In this document: positions 7,953 to 14,820 of the stretch, piece by piece
Layout of the letters: each line of letters starts with the position of its first letter
How positions within the stretch are numbered: the first letter of the stretch is position 1
NCBI GenBank assembly: GCA_034927815.1
Contig: JAYFPK010000033.1
Coordinates: 1-64,000, forward strand
Direction of reading: 5' to 3'
DNA length: 64,000 nt
From: Limiplasma sp034927815
GTDB lineage: Bacteria > Bacillota > Clostridia > Christensenellales > Aristaeellaceae
Translations under genes and position numbers: made by a program
Notes under the pieces: model-generated
Seen by the model: the letters and a program-made list of their open reading frames with translations, nothing else
The model's database searches: none
What the model was told of the DNA's origin: nothing

Positions 7953-8181
7953 GGTACGCCCTTCTCTCCTCTCGCAGCCTGTGTTTTACCCACGCCCAGG
8001 GAAAGCTGACCAGGTATCGGATGGTCACCACCCCTGTTTTGCGGCCCAGGGTGACCGATACCAGCCGCAACAGCCCTTCCGCCTCCAGATGCTTGTAGGC
8101 CATCATCCCAGCCCTATTTGCCGTCCCTGGAGGCCATACATCCGTGCATAGAGTATCCGGTTCGATGATGGTATCAGGCAT
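7936..8181 (-). CDS. Hypothetical phage protein
   Basis: An 81-residue protein of unknown function. The start MPDTIIEP at 8181 follows GGGGAGGCG; it overlaps the end of the HNH gene by 8 nt and the ArpU-like gene by 17 nt, so it belongs to the same operon. The sequence TANRAGMMAYKHLEAEGLLRL and the following short strands look like a small winged-helix fold (helix, helix, then beta hairpin), which would suit a DNA-binding accessory protein, but this is only a visual impression. Confidence 0.6.
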   Translation of the reverse strand: MPDTIIEPDTLCTDVWPPGTANRAGMMAYKHLEAEGLLRLVSVTLGRKTGVVTIRYLVSFPWAWVKHRLREERRAYHAEYE

Positions 8182-8803
8182 GGTCAAATCGCCTCCCCGG
8201 AGAATACTCACCGAAATGAATTTTTTCTGCTTCTCTTCTTACGTTCACTGCTTTTTCAAAAGAATCATAAACTCCGAGTGCTTTTTCAGTCCGCCCCACC
8301 ATAATTCGCACCCGCCATTTACCGTCAGCTCGCTTTGAAACACCAGCAACTCCGGTCTGATTATTTCGCCCAAGTCCTTTATTTCTAGAATTCTCAATAG
8401 GCTTACATTTTCGAAGATTGGTTTTTCTATTGTCGAGCTTATTTCCATTTATGTGATCAACAACAAATTCAGGTTCGCAAGCTAGGATCAATCGATTAAG
8501 TCGCACATATTTGCCTTTGGTCCGTGACACGGCGTACCCGGCTGCGTTAAGGCACCATGTATGTTCCGACAAAATCGGAATCATTTCAGTATCGACAATG
8601 ATCTGCTCCCCGGATGATGTAACTATCTTGCTTTCCAAAATACCATGAATTATTTTATTCTCATAACGTCTCTTTTTTTCATCACAGCATACACCGTGAT
8701 TATACATTTGCAGATAATGCTTAATGCAGTACAGCGCACCGCCCTGAAACCTTGCCACTCTGTTTGTGGCCCCACAGAAAGAGCACTTGCGAGCGTTAGT
8801 CAT
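8174..8803 (-). CDS. HNH homing endonuclease with AP2-type DNA-binding domain
   Basis: A 209-residue free-standing endonuclease. The N-terminus has a zinc-like CSFCG and CIKHY/CC region; the centre has the HNH core VDHINGNKLDNRKTNLRKC (about residues 123-141); the C-terminus is an AP2/ERF-like DNA-binding domain (TGVAGVSKRADGKWRVRI, then LGVYDSFEKAVNVRREAE). Such enzymes cut phage DNA and spread their own gene. The DNA is visibly more A/T-rich than its neighbours, supporting recent acquisition. The start at 8803 overlaps the RusA stop codon. Confidence 0.85.
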   Translation of the reverse strand: MTNARKCSFCGATNRVARFQGGALYCIKHYLQMYNHGVCCDEKKRRYENKIIHGILESKIVTSSGEQIIVDTEMIPILSEHTWCLNAAGYAVSRTKGKYVRLNRLILACEPEFVVDHINGNKLDNRKTNLRKCKPIENSRNKGLGRNNQTGVAGVSKRADGKWRVRIMVGRTEKALGVYDSFEKAVNVRREAEKIHFGEYSPGRRFDHA

Positions 8804-9299
8804 ACTTGCATTCATCTCCAATCTTCTCAATCCGTATAAATATTCCAGGTACATCAGACCAAAATTTTTCTGTTACTGCACTGGCAATTTGAGCATCATC
8901 GTCCCAGTATCCGAGGTCAGTCATACAGTCTTCTAACAGCTTCTGTAAGTTCGTAACATCTGGTTTCGTAATTCTATATTCACCATTTTTATGCTTTGCG
9001 GTCGAAGGGAAACACCACTTTGTTGTTAACCGCAATGCTCCTTTGAATGGCTTTTCGGGTTTATGTTGCGCGAAATGAGCCAGGAGCTTGGCCCGGGCCC
9101 GGGCCACCTCCGGCGGCTCATAGAAGTGGGGCTTTCCGTTCACCACACGAACCTGATGCATCTGATGGGTGGTGGTGGGCACCTGCGCCATAGGAGCAAA
9201 AAACTGAATAGCATCAGGGACACAACAGGGCTCCTGCCCATCACAATAAAAACATTTTTCTTCCCAGGGGGTGCCTTGGTGCTTGCATTGTTTTGTCAT
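8796..9299 (-). CDS. rusA: RusA-family Holliday junction resolvase
   Basis: A 167-residue resolvase with the RusA signature KPDVTNLQKLLEDCMTD followed by YWDDDAQI (about residues 112-138), where the Asp residues bind metal and cut four-way junctions. The N-terminal extension has two Cys pairs (CKHQ..CFYC, then CC) that might bind zinc; this is not part of the core fold. In phages RusA processes recombination intermediates before packaging. The downstream half is A/T-rich like the HNH gene. Confidence 0.85.
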   Translation of the reverse strand: MTKQCKHQGTPWEEKCFYCDGQEPCCVPDAIQFFAPMAQVPTTTHQMHQVRVVNGKPHFYEPPEVARARAKLLAHFAQHKPEKPFKGALRLTTKWCFPSTAKHKNGEYRITKPDVTNLQKLLEDCMTDLGYWDDDAQIASAVTEKFWSDVPGIFIRIEKIGDECKYD

Positions 9300-9328
9300 G
9301 GTGTTTTTCTCACTTTCGTATGCTAAAG

Positions 9329-9580
9329 TGTCACCTGTCAGAATTTTTTTGGAGTGGGGAGGTGTCAGTCACCTGTCAACACTCTCTCCTTTAGGAGAGT
9401 GTTGACAGTGACACTGACACCCTCCACCGGCGAGTGTAGATACTGTCATTTTCTCCAGTGTTGACACCTGACACCCTGGAAAAGTGTCAATATCATCGAG
9501 TGTCATTTTCCCAGTATTGACACTTTGACACCCCAAGGTGTCAAACGGAAGGGGTGTCATTTTCTCCAGTGTTGACACCT
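9329..9580. repeat. Iteron-like GTGTCA/TGACAC array, candidate phage origin
   Basis: The gap between RusA and the primase-helicase gene, plus the last 40 bp of the latter, is packed with TGTCA and TGACA motifs. Three direct repeats of TGTCATTTTCTCCAG followed by TGTTGACACCT lie at 9444-9469, 9501-9524 (imperfect) and 9555-9580, about 55 bp apart. Each is itself a spaced inverted repeat of TGTCA. A perfect 11-bp inverted repeat (TCAACACTCTC, GAGAGTGTTGA) is at 9376-9405. Layout fits iterons for a replication initiator. Confidence 0.6.
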
Positions 9581-11823
9581 TGGGAGACCCATCCGTCTGT
9601 CTGCTCCACACGCCACACCACTCCCTTTTTATCTCGCTCATATCCCGGCTGATGATCAGCCCAATCCTTCACCGCGTTGCGGGAAAGTCCGGAGTATTCC
9701 ATGAGGGAAGATACGGTTGCTTTTCCGTCTGTGTTCAGCGCTTCAAAGCCCATTTCCAGCTTCTGCCAGTTGTCGCCCTTCTTGTTTTTGTTCTGCTCAA
9801 TGGCCTTTTTGCGGCCTTTGTCTTTCCAGCCAGAAGGGCCGCCTGTTTCTCCATCCACTTGCAAATCCCCTAGGGCCCCGCTGGTATCCGGCCGGTGTAC
9901 CGGATAGTCGAACCATTGATTCAGGGGCTTAAAGGGGGCAAATTCCCGCAGGGTGCCCTCGATGCGCCAAGCGGTGCGGCGCTCAGCCTGCTCCCTGGCG
10001 GCGGCCAATTCCGGGCCGATTTCCCGCTCCTGCGCCCGGGTCAACAGCCGGGCGGCGTGCTCCTTTAGTGCGGCAGCGCTGCACAGATCATCCTGGCTTA
10101 CTTGTTCCTGCCAGTCCTTGCCGCAATACCGGTCAAAGGCCCGCTCATAGGCTTTGCATACCGCCCGGTCCCCCTCGCTTTTTTTCAGGGCGTCGGTGAC
10201 CTCCAACTGGATCATGTCCAGCATCGCGTCCGGGTCCCGGGCGAACACGCCGGAGCCGCTGGCCCTGTCCATACTGCGCTTGTTGCCCTGGGTGCCTTTG
10301 GAATGGTGATGGCAGTAGATCACCGCGCAGCCCAGCTCCGTACATACTTTATCGAATTGATTGCAGAAGTTGGCCATCTGATCGGCGCTGTTTTCGTCCC
10401 CGGTGATGACCTTGTAAATGGGGTCAATGATGATGGCGGTGTATCCCCGTTTGGAGGCCCTACGGATCAGCTTAGGGGCCAAGGAATCCATGGGCAGCGC
10501 TTTGCCTCGCAGGTTCCAAATATCAACGTTAGAGAGATGGTCAGGTGGGTATCCCAACGCTTGGTATACGTCCTTGAAGCGGTGTAAGCAGCTGGCCCGG
10601 TCTAGCTCCAGGTTGACGTATAGCACCTTACCCTGGGCGCATCTCCAGCCCATCCATTCCTTGCCCTCCGCGACGGCGCAGCACAGCTCGATAAGGGAAT
10701 AGCTTTTTCCCGCCTTGCTGGGCCCCGCCAGCAGCAGCTTGTGGCCCATGCGCAGCACGCCGTTAATCAGCGGCGGTGCCAGCTCGGGCAGCTTGTCCCA
10801 GGCATCGGCCATGCTTTCCGGCTCCGGCAGGTTGTCGTTGACGGCCTCTACCCATTCTTTCCACTCGTCCCAGGTACTTTTGCCGATGTCCCGGGCTACG
10901 ATGTATTGACGGTTGCCCTTACGGGTTACGCCGGGCATGCGGCTGAGCCGGGAGGGATTACGATTCTGGGTATCGATCTTCAAGCCGTTTTTGGCGCATA
11001 CATCGTACAGGTAGTTGACCCGCTTGCGGTACTCCTCATAGCCGGAAGCGTTTACCTTCACAATGGCATGGAGGCTTTTGCCGCCGCTGTGCACCAGCAG
11101 GGCGATAGGCAGCTCCATTTCATGCAGGATGGCATGCTGCTGTTCCAGGTCCATGCTGTCGCTTTCCACCAGGGCATAGCGGTAATCGGTCACGTTTTCA
11201 TTTTTTACGCCTTTGCCATCCAAGGGGTTGAAGCGGATCCAGGCCCCGCCGTCCGGCTTGTAATCGCCGATGACGCTGCCGATATCTCCGCCGCACCGGG
11301 CCAGCTCCTGGATGAGCTGCCCGGCGGTACGGTCGTAATTGCCCCGGGAAGCGGGGATCCATCGGCCGTCCTTTGCATAGCTATCTGTTACGTAGCCTAC
11401 ATTTTCGCTGGCCTCGAAGAGTGTTTCCAGGTATGTGGTCAGCTCTTGCACAGGATTCCAGCCTGTTTTTTCAGGCAGTTCCCGGGCCTCCAACCAAGCG
11501 CGGTCCACCACCACGCCATGCCCACCGATTTGGCTATCCCAGTCCAGTTCATATCCTTCATCCGACGCCGGCCGCCATCCTTGTTCCCTGGCGTACTGTA
11601 CCACGGTGCCCATGGTGACCGGTTGGGTTGCTCCGGCAAAGCTGCTCCATTTCTTCTCGCACTCCCCGGGATGGTACCGGCGGCTGTCCCGGGCGCTCCA
11701 GGCGTCCCAGTCAGAGGGGGCATAACCGCCTTCTTTGAGCGCCATGCCTACATTGATCCATTGCTGATAGTCCAGCGCGGCTGGATCAATGGCACAAAGC
11801 AATTCCTTGATATCATAGGTCAT
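9541..11823 (-). CDS. Phage primase-helicase (PriCT-2 + RepA-like ATPase)
   Basis: A 760-residue replication protein. Residues 1-80 form a PriCT-2-like domain (ALDYQQWINVGMALKEGGY); residues about 210-310 resemble an archaeo-eukaryotic-like primase segment (YRYALVESDSMDLEQQ, LLVHSGGKSLHAIVKV, NPSRLSRMPGVTRK); then a RecA-fold RepA-type helicase with Walker A GPSKAGKS at 367-374, a Walker B-like TAIIIDPIYKV near 455 and VIYCHHHSKG near 490. It is the likely initiator or replicative helicase. The iteron-like array begins in its last codons. Confidence 0.82.
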   Translation of the reverse strand: MTYDIKELLCAIDPAALDYQQWINVGMALKEGGYAPSDWDAWSARDSRRYHPGECEKKWSSFAGATQPVTMGTVVQYAREQGWRPASDEGYELDWDSQIGGHGVVVDRAWLEARELPEKTGWNPVQELTTYLETLFEASENVGYVTDSYAKDGRWIPASRGNYDRTAGQLIQELARCGGDIGSVIGDYKPDGGAWIRFNPLDGKGVKNENVTDYRYALVESDSMDLEQQHAILHEMELPIALLVHSGGKSLHAIVKVNASGYEEYRKRVNYLYDVCAKNGLKIDTQNRNPSRLSRMPGVTRKGNRQYIVARDIGKSTWDEWKEWVEAVNDNLPEPESMADAWDKLPELAPPLINGVLRMGHKLLLAGPSKAGKSYSLIELCCAVAEGKEWMGWRCAQGKVLYVNLELDRASCLHRFKDVYQALGYPPDHLSNVDIWNLRGKALPMDSLAPKLIRRASKRGYTAIIIDPIYKVITGDENSADQMANFCNQFDKVCTELGCAVIYCHHHSKGTQGNKRSMDRASGSGVFARDPDAMLDMIQLEVTDALKKSEGDRAVCKAYERAFDRYCGKDWQEQVSQDDLCSAAALKEHAARLLTRAQEREIGPELAAAREQAERRTAWRIEGTLREFAPFKPLNQWFDYPVHRPDTSGALGDLQVDGETGGPSGWKDKGRKKAIEQNKNKKGDNWQKLEMGFEALNTDGKATVSSLMEYSGLSRNAVKDWADHQPGYERDKKGVVWRVEQTDGWVSQGVNTGENDTPSV

Positions 11824-12032
11824 ATCTGCTTACCTTCCCGTACTTGTGATTCTTCGGTAAAAGCCCTTTGTGCCCATTTTACGCCGGGGTCCTGGTCCGT
11901 CAGAACTCTTCCACTAGCACAGCGTACACATTTTACCCGCCATCTCCTTCCGTACCGCTCGAAGTGCCCATATCCGGGCGGGACATGGCTTCCACAGCAG
12001 TAGCAGATGCCCGGATACTTATTGCGAGCCAT
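11820..12032 (-). CDS. Small zinc-finger phage protein
   Basis: A 70-residue protein with two Cys pairs, CYCC near residue 10 and CVRC near residue 37, likely to bind one zinc ion. The start MARNKYPGICYCCG at 12032 follows GGGGAGGGGTG. It overlaps the primase-helicase start by 4 nt and the upstream gene by 14 nt. Likely a small DNA- or RNA-binding accessory factor; no specific function recognised. Confidence 0.65.
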   Translation of the reverse strand: MARNKYPGICYCCGSHVPPGYGHFERYGRRWRVKCVRCASGRVLTDQDPGVKWAQRAFTEESQVREGKQI

Positions 12033-12300
12033 ACACGCACCCCTCCCCGCCCGGCTCCGGGCCGCGCCATTCAAAGCATGATTCTTCTCTTATATTCGTG
12101 TAATGGAGTCGATTTTCACAATTTGGCTGCTCCGCATGCTTACATACATCACATGAGTTACCATCTGCCATAGTCTGCAAGTCCTTCACCGCCGCCGTGT
12201 ACTCCACCAGGAGGGCGCGGATGGCTTCAGCTTCATCGTCGGTGAAAAGCTCGTTCTCTAAACAGTCTTGGAGATAGACAGCGGCTTCCTCACGCTTCAT
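12019..12300 (-). CDS. Hypothetical phage protein
   Basis: A 93-residue protein starting MKREEAAVYLQDCLEN after AAGGAGG. The first half is helical and acidic, the second half carries CDVCKHAEQPNC and a later Cys (ESCFEW), which suggests a metal-bound knuckle. Proteins of this architecture, a helical segment followed by CxxC...C, are common in phage early operons without known role. It overlaps its two neighbours, in line with operon coupling. Confidence 0.65.
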   Translation of the reverse strand: MKREEAAVYLQDCLENELFTDDEAEAIRALLVEYTAAVKDLQTMADGNSCDVCKHAEQPNCENRLHYTNIREESCFEWRGPEPGGEGCVYGSQ

Positions 12301-12856
12301 CGGCGGGGCCTCCTTCCAGCCATTTTTTGATACACGCCGGGCATTCTTTGGGCCAGTCCCGGTCACAGATATATCCTGGGTAGTGAGTGCAAAATCCATT
12401 GTTCGGAGCTCCCAGTGTAGCAGCAGCCTTTTCGGCTATCGCCTCGGCCCTCCTGACCGCCGCATCCCGCTCCCCGGTCAGGCGCTCCGCCTCGGCAATC
12501 AGGCGGGGGATGGCCTCGCTGGCACAGGCAAGAAGTTCTTTGTCCGCCTCCGTTGCATCTGCGCCTTCTATCGCCAAAACGTGCAATCTCCCGAAAAATG
12601 CCCCTGTTGCGTTTGTTTCCAGGATGGTCGTATCCTCGGATGACCAGTGCCACTTTCCCGGCGTTGCGGCTTGCGCAAGCGCCTTGATCTCCTCCAGCCA
12701 CTCCGGGGTAACGGATTCGGATTTTGATAACATCTCCAAAAGCTTATCCCGTGCATGGATAATTACAGCCGCCCCGGTTGGACACGCGTCTTCCACGTAT
12801 TTAGCCACATTCGTCAAGCTGGCTACTTCCGCCTTAATCTCCTCAAGCCTGTTCAT
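12290..12856 (-). CDS. Hypothetical phage protein (Ea22-like layout)
   Basis: A 188-residue protein of unknown role. It begins MNRLEEIKAEVASLT after GGAGGAGTTCGCAG, has a central TPGKWHWSSEDTT segment (the A-T-x-G-x-W motif common to Ea22-like phage proteins), an Ala/Glu-rich helical stretch (ERLTGERDAAVRRAEAIA) and ends with a Cys-rich tail CTHYPGYICDRDWPKECPAC. Early-operon member overlapping the next gene by 11 nt. Confidence 0.65.
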   Translation of the reverse strand: MNRLEEIKAEVASLTNVAKYVEDACPTGAAVIIHARDKLLEMLSKSESVTPEWLEEIKALAQAATPGKWHWSSEDTTILETNATGAFFGRLHVLAIEGADATEADKELLACASEAIPRLIAEAERLTGERDAAVRRAEAIAEKAAATLGAPNNGFCTHYPGYICDRDWPKECPACIKKWLEGGPADEA

Positions 12857-12953
12857 CTGCGAACTCCTCCTCCGTATCGTCATCGATCGGCACATAATAA
12901 CAGCACGATTTGTCACAATGCCATTCCAGGCAGCATTCGCACGGGTCAAACAT
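12843..12953 (-). CDS. 36-residue Cys-rich phage protein
   Basis: A very small frame, MFDPCECCLEWHCDKSCC and an acidic tail, with AAGGAGG upstream of the ATG at 12953. Six Cys and one His in 14 residues suggest metal binding. It overlaps the genes on both sides by 8-14 nt as the other genes here do, which supports real translation. Function unknown. Confidence 0.5.
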   Translation of the reverse strand: MFDPCECCLEWHCDKSCCYYVPIDDDTEEEFADEQA

Positions 12954-13128
12954 GGGCATCCTCCTTATCCCATTTGTTCGGGTATCCAGCCCTGGCCCGC
13001 GCCCAAGCCTTGACATACTCTTTTCGTTCAGTCTCACTACTAAATGCCAGAGGAATTTTGGTGCGAGTGAACTTGTCCATCCATCTGCGTGCCCATTTTT
13101 TGAGCACGCGCCGCTTGGTCTTTGCCAC
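12946..13128 (-). CDS. Small basic phage protein
   Basis: A 60-residue basic protein beginning with a GTG codon at 13128 (MAKTKRRVLKKWARRW), preceded by AGGGAGG at 8 nt. An ATG 7 nt upstream is in another frame that soon ends. High Lys/Arg/Trp content suggests nucleic-acid binding. It lies just downstream of the C5 methyltransferase gene in the early operon. No family recognised. Confidence 0.6.
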   Translation of the reverse strand: MAKTKRRVLKKWARRWMDKFTRTKIPLAFSSETERKEYVKAWARARAGYPNKWDKEDAHV

Positions 13129-13153
13129 GTTTCATGCCTCCCTCACAATCCCA

Positions 13154-14182
13154 TCAACCCCCGCCGTCAACCCCCGCCATCAGCGCGAAGATCGGATACA
13201 CCTGCCAGGGGACTACCGCCAGGCCCAGGGATTCCACACGGCGCGGCCTGTCTTTAAGCCCGCGCACCGTGCGCGGCGGCTCCCAATGGTGTTGGTCCTG
13301 TCCCCTCCAGGCAGGCCAGCGGGGCATCTGTGCGTCGAGCTCGGCGGATACCTGGGCCATCACAGCGTCCAATCTGGGGGATAGCCCATCAATGCTTCGA
13401 CCCATGCCGGGTTGAGCTGGCCGCCTTCTCGCCGCACATGCGACCTCAGACTCGTCACCTGTCCGCCGCCCGTCGTACCCTTGGCGTCCTGAGCGGCCGG
13501 CGATCCCCAAGCCGCCATCACTGCCACCCACCCCGTCAGAGTGGGCCGCCCGGAAGAATCCTGTTGGTTTGGTCCCCCTTTTTGTCCCTCCGATGCCGTT
13601 ATGGTAGGCCACGCTTGCATCTTCGCCTGTGCCGATAACTTCGGTTCCCCGCGGCTGTTCACGGCGAACTTCCGATCCGCATGGTCCGATGCCTTCGGAG
13701 TACGCCACCACGAAGCATCTGTCCCTTCGATGGGGCGCACCGACGGCGAGAGCTGGCAGTACGACCGCCCCGACTTCGTAACCTTCCGCTTCCAGGTCAG
13801 CCCATACAAGGTCGAGCGCCAGATGGACGAAGCCACCAACGTTCTCAACAAGCACCCAACGGGGCCGACACTCTTGTATGATTCGGAGCATTTGGGGCCA
13901 CCGGTGGCGAGGATCAGCCGTACCCCGTTGAGCTCCCGCACAGGAAAAGGGTTGACAGGGTGGTCCTCCAAAAATGACATCTGGACGTATTCCATGGGCT
14001 TCCAATGCCTCCTTTGTAACAAGCTCGTCGCTCTTAAAGATGGGCTTCCCGGCGGTCCGTTTGGCGAGCTGCGCCCGGCGCTTTGGGTCTGATTCGCAGT
14101 ATGCTGCAACCTCGATTCCGGCCCACTCAGCTGCCAGCCCCAGCCCGTCGCACTCCCCGCTGTACAGCGACAGGGCGGTCAT
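13154..14182 (-). CDS. dcm: DNA cytosine-5 methyltransferase
   Basis: A 342-residue C5-methyltransferase. The N-terminal SAM motif is LSLYSGECDGLGLAAEWAG; catalytic Cys76 is in GGPPCQPFSCAG; Glu113 is in VLVENVGG; motif VIII-like GAPHRRDRCFVVAYSE follows; the C-terminus has the conserved GLAVVPWQVYPIF. Between them is a long Gly-rich low-complexity target-recognition region (about residues 165-260). Start at 14182 overlaps the upstream stop (ATGA). In phages it protects DNA from host restriction. Residues 63-274 are coded by DNA that also holds a second gene in another frame. Confidence 0.85.
   Translation of the reverse strand: MTALSLYSGECDGLGLAAEWAGIEVAAYCESDPKRRAQLAKRTAGKPIFKSDELVTKEALEAHGIRPDVIFGGPPCQPFSCAGAQRGTADPRHRWPQMLRIIQECRPRWVLVENVGGFVHLALDLVWADLEAEGYEVGAVVLPALAVGAPHRRDRCFVVAYSEGIGPCGSEVRREQPRGTEVIGTGEDASVAYHNGIGGTKRGTKPTGFFRAAHSDGVGGSDGGLGIAGRSGRQGYDGRRTGDESEVACAARRRPAQPGMGRSIDGLSPRLDAVMAQVSAELDAQMPRWPAWRGQDQHHWEPPRTVRGLKDRPRRVESLGLAVVPWQVYPIFALMAGVDGGG
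13360..13995 (-). CDS. Nested gene in an alternate frame of the C5-methyltransferase gene
   Basis: A 211-codon frame lying wholly inside dcm on the same strand. It starts MEYVQMSFLEDHPVNPF 12 nt after a strong AAAGGAGG (14015-14008). Its product matches a known phage protein type usually found as a separate gene beside methyltransferases: SSIWRSTLYGLTWKRK, then CQLSPSVRPIEGTD, WWRTPKASDHADRK, WPTITASEG and a C-terminal GGQLNPAWVEALMGYPPDWT. These motifs are unlikely by chance. I therefore call it a real overprinted gene of unknown biochemical role, probably linked to DNA modification. Confidence 0.65.
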   Translation of the reverse strand: MEYVQMSFLEDHPVNPFPVRELNGVRLILATGGPKCSESYKSVGPVGCLLRTLVASSIWRSTLYGLTWKRKVTKSGRSYCQLSPSVRPIEGTDASWWRTPKASDHADRKFAVNSRGEPKLSAQAKMQAWPTITASEGQKGGPNQQDSSGRPTLTGWVAVMAAWGSPAAQDAKGTTGGGQVTSLRSHVRREGGQLNPAWVEALMGYPPDWTL

Positions 14183-14820
14183 GGGGCGGGCTCCGTATTC
14201 GGCCACCCAACGGGCTTGTCCGCGCGCTCGAAGGTGTACACCCACACCCAGGGGTTTGTGTCCCAGCCGTAGCCGCGCTTGGCGTTTAAGCTATCCCACA
14301 GAGCTCTAAATTCGTCCCGCAAATCATCCCAAATGCCACAGCGTATACCCTCGGCCATGCAATCACAATCGCTGATGTCCTGCACCCGCTCCACCCGCAC
14401 ATCCGTAACCCGCAGGAACAGGCGGCATATCTTCTTTGGCATAAAAATGGATGGTTTCCATGGAAACGGGCGCCCGGTATCGAATCCATCATCATCGCAC
14501 AAATATGTAGTTGACACCGTATCATGGTCCAACTTAGTTGCAGCAAAGAAATAGTCTACATGTCCCGTTTCAATGTCGCGCATGGCTGTCCACGTTTCCC
14601 GCACCCAAAGGATATCGCCAACCGCATACGGTGACAGTTTATTCCCCGGGTCGGCCACGAACGCGGGAGAGAATCCGTCCTCTGTGAGCCATTTCAGGGC
14701 AAGCCCCTTTACCACCCGCCGCGTCTTGGATTTGCGGTCAGCTAAGATTGCTTGCACCATCGGTGTACTGAAAAGTGCCGGTTTGATGATGTCGAAGTTG
14801 TCCACGATGATCTCACGCAT
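14179..14820 (-). CDS. ASCH-like phage protein
   Basis: A 213-residue protein with the pattern of phage ASCH/PUA-like proteins: MVQAILADRKSKTRRVVKGL near the N-terminus, then YAVGDILWVRETWTAM, and a C-terminal FRALWDSLNAKRGYGWDTNPWVWVYTFE (two pieces: FRALWDSLNAKRGYGW and NPWVWVYTFE). ASCH domains bind RNA or modified nucleotides; the phage role is unknown. The start MREIIVDNFD at 14820 follows GGAGGTGCAGGCCC and overlaps the upstream gene by 8 nt. It sits between two methyltransferase genes, so a role in nucleic-acid modification is possible. Confidence 0.75.
   Translation of the reverse strand: MREIIVDNFDIIKPALFSTPMVQAILADRKSKTRRVVKGLALKWLTEDGFSPAFVADPGNKLSPYAVGDILWVRETWTAMRDIETGHVDYFFAATKLDHDTVSTTYLCDDDGFDTGRPFPWKPSIFMPKKICRLFLRVTDVRVERVQDISDCDCMAEGIRCGIWDDLRDEFRALWDSLNAKRGYGWDTNPWVWVYTFERADKPVGWPNTEPAP

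Noticed and set aside
9369..9641. 90-codon frame with repeated VSTLEKMT
   Set aside because: The repeats are translated iterons; frame overlaps the end of the primase-helicase gene and lacks a ribosome-binding site.
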